Assembly: GCA_022788205.1 (NCBI GenBank)
Contig: JALEVQ010000009.1
Location: 1-64,000 of the forward strand
DNA length: 64,000 nt
Direction of reading: 5' to 3'
Source of the DNA: Robinsoniella sp.
GTDB taxonomy: Bacteria; Bacillota; Clostridia; Lachnospirales; Lachnospiraceae
The translations under genes were made by a program, and so were the position numbers. This document shows, piece by piece, positions 1 to 8,021 of the stretch. Numbering within the stretch: the first letter of the stretch is position 1; every line of letters begins with the position of its first letter. The notes beneath the pieces are model-generated. The model worked only from the letters and a program-made list of their open reading frames with translations. It did not search any database and was not told the origin of the DNA.

Positions 1-1248
1 GTGTCGCTGATTTTCGCCGTGGCAGTGGCGCTGCTGTAATCCACAGCCTCGAAGTTGCCGCCGGTGATGCCCGTAACAGTGCCGGTCAGCGTGCTCGCGT
101 CGAGGTACGGATCCTCTCCGTTCTCATTGCGCACATCGACAGTGCCGCTGGTTGAACCGACCGCAATGTTGACGGTGTAGTCCGTGCCGCCCACATTCAC
201 CGTTGCCACAGCATCCGTCTGGGCCGCATTGGACAGGGTGACGGTGTAGGTCACATACGCTTCGCCCTCGCTGATGTCCGACGCAGAGAGTTCGATCGTA
301 GTCGTGTCGATGGTATCGCTGATTTTCGCCGTGGCAGTGGCGCCGCTGTAATCCACAGCCTCGAAGTTGCCGCCGATGATGCCCGTAACAGTGCCGGTCA
401 ACGTGCTCGCATCGAGGTACGGATCCTCTCCGTTCGGATTGGGCACTTCGACGGTACCGCTGGTTGAACCGGCCGCAATGTCGACTCTGTAGTCCGTGCC
501 GCCCACATTCACCGTTGCCACAGCATCCGTCTGGGCCGCATTGGACAGGGTGACGGTGTAGCTCACATACGCTTCGCCCTCGCTGATGTCCGACGCAGAG
601 AGTTCGATCGTAGTCGTGTCGATGGTGTCGCTGATTTTTGCCGTGGCAGTGGCGCTGCTATAATCCACAGCCTCGAAGTTGCCGCCGGTGAAACCGGTGA
701 CGGTGCCGCTCAGCGTGCTGGCATCGAGGTACGGATCCTCTCCGTTCTCATTGCGCACTTCGACGGTACCGCTGGTTGAACCGGCCGCAATGTCGACTCT
801 GTAGTCGGTGCCACCCACATTCACCGTTGCCACAGCATCCGTCTGGGCCGCATTGGACAGGGTGACGGTGTAGCTCACATACGCTTCGCCCTCGCTGATG
901 TCCGACGCAGTGAGGGAGACTATGGTGGTATCTATGGTGTCGCCGATTTCCGCCGTGGCGGTCGCGCCGCTGTAGTCCACAACATCGAAACCGCTGCCGG
1001 TGATGCCAGTGACGGTGGCGGTCAGCGTACTTGCGTCGAGGTACGGATCCTCGGCGTTGGGGTTGGGAACAAGGATGCTGCCCGAGGTAGCTCCGGCGGC
1101 GATGTCAATGGAATAGTTGACGCTGCCCGCCTGCAATGTGACCACCGCGTTGCGCCTTGTAGGGCTGGTTAGCGTGACGGTGAAGGGTATGCTGGCATCC
1201 CCTTCGGTGACGTCCTTCGTTTCCAGGCTGAGCTTTGCGGTAATCGGA
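1..1248 (-). repeat. 312-bp tandem coding repeats (four units seen)
   Basis: Units start at 1, 313, 625 and 937, an exact 312-bp spacing equal to 104 codons. The three left units are nearly identical at the DNA level; the unit at 937 is more divergent. The array probably continues beyond the left edge. Near-identity suggests recent duplication or homogenisation, and copy number could vary or be misassembled. Confidence 0.9.
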
Positions 1249-2342
1249 GGCGTGGAGAAGAACTCCACCAGGTTCAGAGGCTCGAGCGGATCCAGTATAA
1301 AGTTCTGCTGCCTGCCTCTGTTGGGACCCGTCCGGAACAGGATCGTGTAGCACTCGCCGGGAATGACGATGCTGTCCGTCTTGTCGCCGTTACCGAAGTA
1401 AATTCTGTTACCGTCAGCGTCAACCACGATGATGCTGTCGGGATCCTCCAGACCGACGATGTTCAGTCCATAGTAGGTGTAAGGCGCTTCCATGTCCTCG
1501 GGAAGTGTGGCATCCAGCTGCGCGCCGTCGGAGAGGAAGACATTGATCTCGCTCTCCTCGCCCATACTGATGTTGGCGATCTGACCATACAGCGCACCAT
1601 GGATGTTGATCACGCTCTTCTCCTCCAGCGTGATGACCGCGCCTTCATCGAGAGTCAGTAAACCATCCTTCATGATGTTCAACACGGCTTCTTTGCCGAG
1701 GTGAACCGACTGCACATGCTGGTAATCATCGCTCAGTTCCAGCTGTTCGTCGAAAGCATTGCTCTCGCTCTCCTCACCCATACTGATATCGGCGATCTGA
1801 CCATACAGCGCACCATGGATGTTGATCACGCTCTTCTCCTCCAGCGTGATAACCGCGCCCTCATCGAGGGTCAGTAAACCATCCTTCATGATGTTCAACA
1901 CGGCTTCTTTGCCGAGGTGAACCGACTGTACATGCTGGTAATCATCGCTCAGTTCCAGCTGTTCGTCGAAAGCATTGCTCTCGCTCTCCTCGCCCATACT
2001 GATGTCGGCGCTCTGACCATACAGCGCACCATGGATGTTGATCATGCTCTTCTCCTCCAGCGTGATGACCGCGCCTTCATCGAGGGTCAGTGAAGCATCC
2101 TTCATGACGTTCAACACGGCTTCTTTGCCAAGGTAAACCGACTGCACATGCTGGTAATCATCACTCAGTTCCAGCTGTTCGTCAGCTTTCAGCGTGAATG
2201 AAGTGGGATCCGGCATCTGCTCCGCTGCGCAGTTCAGGCGCAGGAAGAGAAGCAATACAAAAACCAGGCAGAAACGTGTCTTCATACATTTGCTTCCATA
2301 ATTAAAATGTTTCTTAGGCACTTTACCTTTCTTTTCCAACAT
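1..2342 (-). CDS. Secreted repeat adhesin with LapA/RTX-like Ig repeats (partial, runs off left edge)
   Basis: This is an open frame of at least 780 codons with no stop before the window edge. The chosen ATG at 2342 has GGAGG five bases upstream; an internal ATG at 2285 (MKTRF) could also serve. Residues about 20-42 form a signal peptide (KTRF followed by VFVLLLFLRL). Next come three 72-residue repeats containing DEQLELSDDYQHVQSV and INIHGALYGQ, which look like a beta-solenoid and which I do not recognise. After a linker there are at least four repeats of 104 residues with SEGEAYVSYTVTLSNAAQTD, DPYLDASTLTGTVTG and GNFEAVDYS. These match the Ig-like repeats of LapA-type giant adhesins, known mainly from Proteobacteria. 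GC content is clearly above that of the rest of the window. It is probably a surface or secreted adhesin; anchoring or export signals at the C-terminus lie outside the window. The reading frame is continuous with the tnpB remnant upstream. Confidence 0.75.
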   Translation of the reverse strand, partial: MLEKKGKVPKKHFNYGSKCMKTRFCLVFVLLLFLRLNCAAEQMPDPTSFTLKADEQLELSDDYQHVQSVYLGKEAVLNVMKDASLTLDEGAVITLEEKSMINIHGALYGQSADISMGEESESNAFDEQLELSDDYQHVQSVHLGKEAVLNIMKDGLLTLDEGAVITLEEKSVINIHGALYGQIADISMGEESESNAFDEQLELSDDYQHVQSVHLGKEAVLNIMKDGLLTLDEGAVITLEEKSVINIHGALYGQIANISMGEESEINVFLSDGAQLDATLPEDMEAPYTYYGLNIVGLEDPDSIIVVDADGNRIYFGNGDKTDSIVIPGECYTILFRTGPNRGRQQNFILDPLEPLNLVEFFSTPPITAKLSLETKDVTEGDASIPFTVTLTSPTRRNAVVTLQAGSVNYSIDIAAGATSGSILVPNPNAEDPYLDASTLTATVTGITGSGFDVVDYSGATATAEIGDTIDTTIVSLTASDISEGEAYVSYTVTLSNAAQTDAVATVNVGGTDYRVDIAAGSTSGTVEVRNENGEDPYLDASTLSGTVTGFTGGNFEAVDYSSATATAKISDTIDTTTIELSASDISEGEAYVSYTVTLSNAAQTDAVATVNVGGTDYRVDIAAGSTSGTVEVPNPNGEDPYLDASTLTGTVTGIIGGNFEAVDYSGATATAKISDTIDTTTIELSASDISEGEAYVTYTVTLSNAAQTDAVATVNVGGTDYTVNIAVGSTSGTVDVRNENGEDPYLDASTLTGTVTGITGGNFEAVDYSSATATAKISD
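1551..2198 (-). repeat. 216-bp tandem coding repeats (three units)
   Basis: Units start at 1551, 1767 and 1983, an exact 216-bp spacing equal to 72 codons. They encode the N-terminal repeats of the adhesin, with alternating hydrophobic residues and conserved Gly as in a beta-solenoid (AVLNIMKDG, LTLDEGAVITLEEKS, INIHGALYGQ). The units differ at only a few bases. Confidence 0.9.
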
Positions 2343-3095
2343 AACTACCTCCTTTTTTGAAAGATGTCTGTTCTTCATCATTCCTTTTACATTTTTTTGT
2401 TTCTGTATATTTACTCTTTGAGTGACGTCTCCTTTCTTTAAGTTTTCATACTTTCGAGAGAGACATCTCTGTTCCCGAATAAGTTGCTTTTCTAGTTTCT
2501 TTAATCTTGCCGATTTGTTAATGTTCTTATACGTTTTACCATTGGAAACAATAGCAAAATCCTTCAAACCAAGGTCAATACCAATTCCCTCGTTAGAGTT
2601 ATTAGCAATCTTGGCATCAGGAATTTCTACAAGAACAGAAACATAAAGAAGGTATCCTTTTTCTTTGATACGTACCCAACCTAAAGTTGGAATGTTGATA
2701 CGATGCCTTTCGCAAGAACAGTCCTTTGGATTATTCTTAACGAAGTACATCTTTACATCCGATTTCCCTTTCTTTTTGTAATTAGGGAAAGCACTCTGAT
2801 GTTTGAAAAATCTTGTAAAAGCAATACTTCCACATTCGATGGAATGCTTTACCGATTTTGAACTTACTTCCTTAATCCAAGAATACTCTGGATGATTTGG
2901 AAGATACTCGTTGTTAAGCCACACACTAAACGACTTGCCACTCATAAACTTTTCGCCATTAGCATAAAGTTCTTTATTGTGAGTAAGATAGAAGTTATAG
3001 ATGTATCTACAAGTTCCTATCGTCTTTCGTATCTTGACTTTCTGTCCTTCTGTTGGATTTATTTCCGTCTTGAAGCTCTTTAGCGATTTTCTCAT
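2343..3095 (-). pseudogene. tnpB: TnpB remnant, internally deleted and truncated
   Basis: TnpB is the RNA-guided nuclease carried by IS200/IS605 and IS607 elements. The ATG at 3095 opens a frame with a normal N-terminal half: GTCRYIYNFYL near residue 30 and the RuvC-I motif GIGIDLGLKDFAI with its Asp at about residue 174. After NIQKQK the frame jumps directly to NVKGMMKNRHLSK, which in full-length family members follows the RuvC-II Glu motif (EDLNV). About 35-40 residues including that Glu are therefore gone. Everything after HLSK, including the zinc ribbon and the RuvC-III Asp, is replaced by KEVVM and the adhesin frame. The product cannot be an active nuclease. There is no stop between this remnant and the adhesin, so a fusion protein is formally possible. 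Confidence 0.8.
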
Positions 3096-3696
3096 CTCTT
3101 TCTATTTGTTTTTTATACTTACGAAGTCCACACAACCTACAGGAAAAAACGTGAAGGATCGAAACAAGATCCTGTACAAGTTCTTCCTGCGGCGATCGTT
3201 CTTCATTATTTACTATCACAATGGTTGTATTAAACTTTATACAGAATTTTTCAAACCAGTCATAACCAAATCTGATCAATCTGTCCCTATGTGTGACTAT
3301 GATGACCTTGATTTTTTCTTCCATTACTTCATCTAATAGTTCATTCCATTTTTTACGGTTATAATTTAGTCCACTTCCATAATCTTCCATGCATTGGTCT
3401 ACAATAATTCCTTTGGCATTACAAAACTGTCGCAAAAAAGATACTTGGTTTTGCAAATCATCCTTTTGGTTTCTTGTAGACACTCTGGCATAGATTACAG
3501 TTTGGCGATTGTCATTTTCTGTGTTTATACCTTTGAACTGAAGATATTGGTCGTAAGTGTAATAACGCCTATCAGTTGGAGTTCGGTTTGCTTTCAATGT
3601 GCCTTCTCTGTCCCATCGCTGAAGTGTTTTCACTGAAACACCTAACAATTCGGCAAAGTCTTTTGGTTTGTAATTTGTGATATTTGATGTATTCAT
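3007..3696 (-). CDS. tnpA: IS607-family serine recombinase TnpA
   Basis: A 229-residue transposase of the IS607 type, which excises and inserts the element through a serine-DNA intermediate. Residues 8-32 form a MerR-like helix-turn-helix (KPKDFAELLGVSVKTLQRWD). The catalytic domain starts at about residue 66 with TVIYARVSTRNQKDDLQNQ, where Ser73 is the expected nucleophile, followed by the conserved DRLIRFGYDWFEKFC. N-terminal DNA binding followed by resolvase is the IS607 order, unlike invertases, in which the helix-turn-helix is C-terminal. The frame is intact and the length is typical. Its 3' end overlaps the tnpB remnant. With the right half of the element gone it probably cannot move itself, but could still act on other copies. 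Confidence 0.88.
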   Translation of the reverse strand: MNTSNITNYKPKDFAELLGVSVKTLQRWDREGTLKANRTPTDRRYYTYDQYLQFKGINTENDNRQTVIYARVSTRNQKDDLQNQVSFLRQFCNAKGIIVDQCMEDYGSGLNYNRKKWNELLDEVMEEKIKVIIVTHRDRLIRFGYDWFEKFCIKFNTTIVIVNNEERSPQEELVQDLVSILHVFSCRLCGLRKYKKQIERDEKIAKELQDGNKSNRRTESQDTKDDRNL

Positions 3697-3700
3697 AATT

Positions 3701-3720
3701 ATATACTCATTTGAGTATAT
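3701..3720. promoter_or_regulatory. 20-bp palindrome at the tnpA start
   Basis: ATATACTCA, a TT spacer and TGAGTATAT form a perfect inverted repeat of two 9-bp arms, four bases before the tnpA start codon. It may be the binding site of the MerR-like domain of TnpA, serving as the transposon left end, an autoregulatory operator, or both. Confidence 0.5.
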
Positions 3721-3780
3721 TTAAACACATTTAACTACATTTTACAACATTTTTGATTACTCAATAATTCTCCTGCTTCT

Positions 3781-4686
3781 CTATTTCACTAACCCTATAA
3801 TCTGCTTTACATCCTCAAACCCGTTCTTTTCCAGATAGGATTCAATTCCCTGTGCGATCTCCACCGTAGCTGTCGGCTTGAAGAAATTCGCTGTTCCCAC
3901 AGACACCGCCGTAGCCCCGGCAAGCAGAAATTCCAGCGCATCCTCCGTGTTTGTGATGCCTCCCATTCCAATGATCGGCACCTTCACAGCGTTTGCCACC
4001 TGATATACCATGCGCACTGCCACCGGCTTCACCGCAGGGCCTGACAGTCCTCCTGTTTTGTTGGCGAGCGCAAAACATCTGCGGTTGACATCAATTTTCA
4101 TTCCTGTCAGCGTGTTGATCAGCGAAAGTGCGTCTGCTCCGCCTGCCTCCGCCGCCTTTGCCATCACCGTGATGTCTGTGACATTCGGGCTCAGCTTCAT
4201 GATCACTGGCTGTTTTGCTCTCTTTTTTACTTCTCTCGTGATCGCCTCCACTGCATGTGGATCCTGACCGAAGGCGATCCCGCCTTCCTTCACATTCGGG
4301 CAGGAAATATTGATCTCCAGAAGATCTACCGGCTCCTCTGCCAGGCGTTCCACCACCTCGCAATAATCCTCCGTCGTCTTGCCGCAGACATTGACCACGA
4401 TCTTGGTATCATATTTTTTCAGGAAGGGAATGTCCCGCTTGCAAAATACATCGATTCCTGGATTCTGAAGTCCGATCGCATTGATCATTCCCCCGTAGGT
4501 TTCAGCGATACGCGGGGTCGGATTGCCCGGCCATGGCACATTTGCCACACCTTTTGTCACCACGGCTCCCAGACGGCTTAAATCCACAAATTCGCTGTAC
4601 TCTTCGCCTGATCCGAAGGTTCCGGAAGCTGTCATCACTGGATTTTTCAGTGTCACCCCCGCAATATCCACACTCATGTTTATCAT
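3781..4686 (-). CDS. pyrD: Dihydroorotate dehydrogenase B, catalytic subunit
   Basis: This 301-residue FMN enzyme oxidises dihydroorotate to orotate, the fourth step of de novo pyrimidine synthesis, and passes electrons to PyrK. The N-terminus (VTLKNPVMTASGTFGSG) and the active-site segment INISCPNVKEGGIAFGQD, with the catalytic Cys characteristic of class 1 enzymes, are present. The C-terminal FMN phosphate-binding region appears as PIIGMGGITNTEDALEFLLAGA. Length is typical of class 1B. The gene starts inside the pyrK stop (ATGA overlap), so the two are translationally coupled, as expected for a PyrD-PyrK complex. It is the last gene of the pyrC-pyrF-pyrK-pyrD operon. Confidence 0.96.
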   Translation of the reverse strand: MINMSVDIAGVTLKNPVMTASGTFGSGEEYSEFVDLSRLGAVVTKGVANVPWPGNPTPRIAETYGGMINAIGLQNPGIDVFCKRDIPFLKKYDTKIVVNVCGKTTEDYCEVVERLAEEPVDLLEINISCPNVKEGGIAFGQDPHAVEAITREVKKRAKQPVIMKLSPNVTDITVMAKAAEAGGADALSLINTLTGMKIDVNRRCFALANKTGGLSGPAVKPVAVRMVYQVANAVKVPIIGMGGITNTEDALEFLLAGATAVSVGTANFFKPTATVEIAQGIESYLEKNGFEDVKQIIGLVK

Positions 4687-5471
4687 AATTCCACCTCCGT
4701 CGACAAGAATACCGGGCCATCTTTGCAGATGCGCTTATTGTGTACATGTGAATGGTCATCAATCTCCTTCGATTTGCACACACATCCAAGACATGCGCCG
4801 ATTCCACAGGCCATCCGCTCTTCCAGAGACAGCCAGCACTCTATCTGATGTTCTTCTGCGTACGCTTTCAGAGCGCGCAGCATCGGTGTCGGTCCGCAGG
4901 CATAAATCACATCCGCTTCCAGAGCATTTTCACGGATTGCATCGAGCACATTCCCCTTCGTCCCCGCACTTCCGTCCTCCGTCGCTAAAAATAAAGCACC
5001 CTCTTTTTTCAGTTCCTCTGTCAGAAACAGTTCATCGCGGTATCCCACAACGATCTGTTTTTCTCCCTTCAATTGCTTGCTCAGCTCCACCATAGGCGGT
5101 ATTCCGATTCCGCCTCCAATCAGGAATGCTTTCTTGCCGTCTTCCATGCGATCCAGCGGGAACCCATTTCCGAGCGGTCCCATCACCTCGACGGTGTCTC
5201 CTGCCGTCATCTTTGAAAACTCTTCTGTCCCCTTTCCCGCAATACGGTATACAAGACGCAGCGCCTGTCTCTCCGTGTCAACCTCACAGATGCTGATCGG
5301 TCTTGGCAAAAGACGGCTGCCGTCATTGCAGTACACAGAGACAAACTGTCCCGGTTTTGCCTGCCCTGCAATCTGTGGCAGGCAAATCCACATACTATAG
5401 ATCGCTGTTGCGATCGTCTCCTGCGAAAGAATTGTTCCAAGTTCTTTTACTTTTGCTGACATGTTACACAT
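4683..5471 (-). CDS. pyrK: Dihydroorotate dehydrogenase electron transfer subunit
   Basis: This 262-residue FAD and [2Fe-2S] subunit carries electrons from PyrD to NAD. It shows the ferredoxin-reductase-like FAD motif RLLPRPISICEVD, the nucleotide-binding GGGIGIPPM and, near the C-terminus, the iron-sulfur ligands MACGIGACLGCVC with a later Cys in RICKDGP. Domain order is FAD, NAD, then the cluster, as in Lactococcus and Bacillus PyrK. It sits two bases after pyrF and overlaps pyrD by four bases. Together with pyrD this indicates the NAD-dependent class 1B enzyme rather than a quinone-linked class 2 enzyme, consistent with an anaerobe. Confidence 0.95.
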   Translation of the reverse strand: MCNMSAKVKELGTILSQETIATAIYSMWICLPQIAGQAKPGQFVSVYCNDGSRLLPRPISICEVDTERQALRLVYRIAGKGTEEFSKMTAGDTVEVMGPLGNGFPLDRMEDGKKAFLIGGGIGIPPMVELSKQLKGEKQIVVGYRDELFLTEELKKEGALFLATEDGSAGTKGNVLDAIRENALEADVIYACGPTPMLRALKAYAEEHQIECWLSLEERMACGIGACLGCVCKSKEIDDHSHVHNKRICKDGPVFLSTEVEL

Positions 5472-5473
5472 CC

Positions 5474-6400
5474 TTATCTGTTATTTAATGCCTGTGCGAT
5501 ATCTTCCCGCATATCTTCCACTGCTGCTCTCGACGCCTCGCCAAAGTGCTCTGCACCGAATTTTGCATATTTCTCTTGTTTGTATGCCGCGATGATTCCT
5601 CTGGAAGAATTGACAATGGCACCCAATCCATCTTCATTGAAGAAATGGACGAGATCCTTTCCTTTTCCGCCCTGAGCGCCGTATCCCGGCACAAGAATAT
5701 AAGATTTCGGCATTACTTTTCTGAGCACTTTTCCCATCTCTGGATAGGTTGCCCCTACAACTGCTCCGATGTAGCTGTATTCATCACCCATGCACTCTTC
5801 GCCCCACTGTGCGACCTTCTCTCCTACCAGTTCATACAGCGGCTTCCCGTCAATCAGCTGATCCTGAAATTCTCCGCTGGAAGGATTTGAAGTTTTTACC
5901 AGAATAAACAATCCTTTTTTCTCTGTCTTGCACACATCAATAAATGGCTTCACACCGTCCGATCCCAGATATGGGTTGACGGTTGCAAAATCCTCGTCAA
6001 ATCCGGCATACCATTTGCTTCCCACCTGCACTTTTCCCAGATGTCCCACGGCATACGCTGCGGAAGTGGAGCCGATATCGCCTCGCTTGATATCTCCGAT
6101 CACAACCAGATCTTTCTCCCTGCAGTAATCCACTGTCTTTTTGAATGCCTTTAATCCCTCAATTCCAAACTGCTCATACATTGCAATCTGTGGTTTCACA
6201 GCCGGTATAATATCATAAGTATGATCAATAATCTCCTTATTATACTGCCAGATTGCCTCTGCGGCACCCTCAAGCGTCTCTCCAAATTCAGCAAATGCCT
6301 TTTTCTGGATATGCTCCGGAATATAATTCATCATCGGATCCAATCCTACTACAATCGGTGCATTTGTCTCTTTGATTTTGCGGATTAATTTCTGTATCAT
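5474..6400 (-). CDS. pyrF: Orotidine-5'-phosphate decarboxylase, type 2
   Basis: This 308-residue enzyme converts orotidine monophosphate to UMP, the last step of the pathway. The catalytic motif appears as LVVIGDIKRGDIGSTSAAYA, giving the Lys and Asp residues of the family. The start MIQKLIRKIKETNAPIVVGLDP and the length above 270 residues place it in the longer type-2 subfamily (PyrF of Mycobacterium and Clostridia) rather than the roughly 230-residue Bacillus form. The phosphate-binding region LVPGYGAQGG is present. It overlaps pyrC by four bases and is followed two bases later by pyrK. Confidence 0.95.
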   Translation of the reverse strand: MIQKLIRKIKETNAPIVVGLDPMMNYIPEHIQKKAFAEFGETLEGAAEAIWQYNKEIIDHTYDIIPAVKPQIAMYEQFGIEGLKAFKKTVDYCREKDLVVIGDIKRGDIGSTSAAYAVGHLGKVQVGSKWYAGFDEDFATVNPYLGSDGVKPFIDVCKTEKKGLFILVKTSNPSSGEFQDQLIDGKPLYELVGEKVAQWGEECMGDEYSYIGAVVGATYPEMGKVLRKVMPKSYILVPGYGAQGGKGKDLVHFFNEDGLGAIVNSSRGIIAAYKQEKYAKFGAEHFGEASRAAVEDMREDIAQALNNR

Positions 6401-7695
6401 GCTTTCTTATCCTCCTCGTTTTTTTGGCTATATACAATTCTTCCATCACAGATCGTCGCCATCACCATGCCTTTTACTTTTTTTCCGTGGAACGGCGTAT
6501 TCTTTCCCTTGGAAGCGAACTGACTTTTGTCGATCACATACTCCTTCTCCGGGTCAATGACCACAATATCTGCGTCTTTGCCCTCCTCAAGGCTTCCCTT
6601 ATCAATGCCTAGAATTTTTGCCGGATTGTAGCTCATCTTTTCCGCCATCTGCATTGGCGTCAAGATGCCAGGCTGTACCAGATTCGTGACAGTCAGCGCC
6701 ACCGCCGTCTCAAGCCCTACGATTCCAAACGGTGCTTTCTCAATCGGCTGCCGCTTCTCCTGCTCGCTGTGCGGAGCGTGATCTGTGGCAATCACATCCA
6801 TGATGTCCTCTTTCAATCCCTGCCGCAGTGCCTCCATATCCTCCCTTGTGCGGATCGGCGGATTCATCTTATAATTTCCGTCTGCCCCCGGGATATCATC
6901 AGAACAGAGTGAAAAATGGTGCGGGCAGACTTCTGCACTCACCGAGATTCCCTCCTCCTTTGCTTCCTTTACCATGCGGACGCTGTCCTTCGTGGAACAG
7001 TGGCACAGGTGGAGATGGACACCCGTCTCTTTCGCAAGCAGGATATCTCTTGCCACAATCACATCCTCCACACTGTTGGTGATACCTGGAACATTCATCT
7101 CCCTTGCATTGTCGTCATCGTTGAAGACGCCTCCGTGTACAAGGTTGATGTCCTCGCAGTGTGCAAGGACAGGAATCCCAAGTCTCGCTGCGATCTCCAT
7201 CGCCTTGCGGTACAGATCGGAGTTCATCACAGACTTTCCATCCTCGCTGATCGCAGGTGCTCCCATCGATACCATTCCCTCAATATCGGCAAGCTCCTCA
7301 CCTTTTTGACCTTTTGTGATTGCGCCTGCCTGCAGGACATGAATCGGTGCTTCCATCTCTGCTTTTTTGTGAACATATTTGACACGGAACCCATCATCGA
7401 CTGTCGGCTTTGTATTCGGCATCGCAACGATCGTGGTAAATCCTCCCCTCGCCGCTGCCTTCGCACCTGTCTCCACAGTCTCTTTATACGTGAGTCCCGG
7501 ATCTCTCAAGTGAACATGAAGATCAATCAAACCCGGCATTACATAACATCCATTGGCATAGATGATTTGATCGGCATCTGCCTTAATATCCTCTGACACC
7601 TTCTGGATTTTTCCCCCACTGATGAAAACATCCATCTCCTGATCCGTCTTTGTCGCCGGATCAAGGACTCTGCCGCCTTTTATTAAAATCGTCAT
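6397..7695 (-). CDS. pyrC: Dihydroorotase
   Basis: This 432-residue zinc amidohydrolase cyclises carbamoyl aspartate to dihydroorotate. The metal-binding HVHLRDPG near residue 60 and the later ATDHAPHS segment are intact, as are the conserved EDGKSVM and HLCHCS blocks. I start it at MTILIKGG (7695), which has AAAGGA eight bases upstream; an in-frame ATG at 7725 would add ten unconserved residues. It is the first gene of the pyrC-pyrF-pyrK-pyrD cluster. The carbamoyl-phosphate and aspartate transcarbamoylase genes are not in the window. I saw no PyrR-type attenuator in the leader. Confidence 0.95.
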   Translation of the reverse strand: MTILIKGGRVLDPATKTDQEMDVFISGGKIQKVSEDIKADADQIIYANGCYVMPGLIDLHVHLRDPGLTYKETVETGAKAAARGGFTTIVAMPNTKPTVDDGFRVKYVHKKAEMEAPIHVLQAGAITKGQKGEELADIEGMVSMGAPAISEDGKSVMNSDLYRKAMEIAARLGIPVLAHCEDINLVHGGVFNDDDNAREMNVPGITNSVEDVIVARDILLAKETGVHLHLCHCSTKDSVRMVKEAKEEGISVSAEVCPHHFSLCSDDIPGADGNYKMNPPIRTREDMEALRQGLKEDIMDVIATDHAPHSEQEKRQPIEKAPFGIVGLETAVALTVTNLVQPGILTPMQMAEKMSYNPAKILGIDKGSLEEGKDADIVVIDPEKEYVIDKSQFASKGKNTPFHGKKVKGMVMATICDGRIVYSQKNEEDKKA

Positions 7696-7881
7696 TTTTT
7701 CATTCCTTTCCGCATAGTATAGCATAACCAGTTATCCGCTGCACTTCTTGTCCCAATAATGTGTTACGTCTCTTTGTTATTTATAGTCATATTATTTTAC
7801 CATACTCAAAACTGTGCCGCAACCTTTTCCCTCGAAAAACTGTGAACAAAACTTTATCCGCGCTCCCATCTCACACAAAAA

Positions 7882-7947
7882 CTGCCGCAGACATCTTCTT
7901 TTTCCCGTATGTTTCTCACATACACACAAAGTTTCTGTCCGCGGCAG
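7882..7947 (-). terminator. Rho-independent terminator after phoR
   Basis: CTGCCGCAGACA (7882-7893) pairs with TGTCCGCGGCAG (7936-7947) with one mismatch and a 42-base loop. Read leftward it is followed by TTTTTGTG. It separates the pst-pho operon from the pyr operon. The rest of 7696-8021 holds the pyr leader and presumably its promoter, which I could not fix. Confidence 0.7.
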
Positions 7948-8021
7948 CTTTCCTCTTTTCTAACTTTTTTGCCGTCTGCTTTTCTCTTTTTTCTATTTTC
8001 TCTCTGCCGTCTGCTTTTCCG

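Larger units (their letters stand above)
2343..3720 (-). mobile_element. Decayed IS607-family element
   Basis: The element keeps an intact serine recombinase gene (tnpA) and the 5' part of tnpB, overlapping by about 90 bp in the usual tnpA-tnpB order. The tnpB 3' half, with its zinc ribbon and the right-end or guide RNA region, is missing. The left end probably lies near the palindrome at 3701-3720. The right limit is the junction with the adhesin at about 2343-2358. IS607 elements leave no target duplication, so the exact ends cannot be read here. Confidence 0.7.

Noticed and set aside
1..1248. Regular repeats considered as a CRISPR array
   Set aside because: The 312-bp period is far too long, the units are wholly coding and there are no unique spacers.
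2343..3095. TnpB remnant considered as a nuclease-dead RNA-guided repressor
   Set aside because: The C-terminal half and the guide-RNA end are missing, so guide binding is unlikely.
3007..3696. Serine recombinase considered as an invertase switching the adhesin
   Set aside because: The helix-turn-helix is N-terminal as in IS607 transposases, and I saw no inverted repeats flanking the adhesin start.
6916..7596. 226-codon plus-strand frame opposite pyrC
   Set aside because: It is antisense to a well-conserved gene, has no ribosome binding site and no recognisable domain.
7696..7881. PyrR-type attenuator in the pyr leader
   Set aside because: No anti-terminator and terminator pair or PyrR-binding loop is visible before pyrC.
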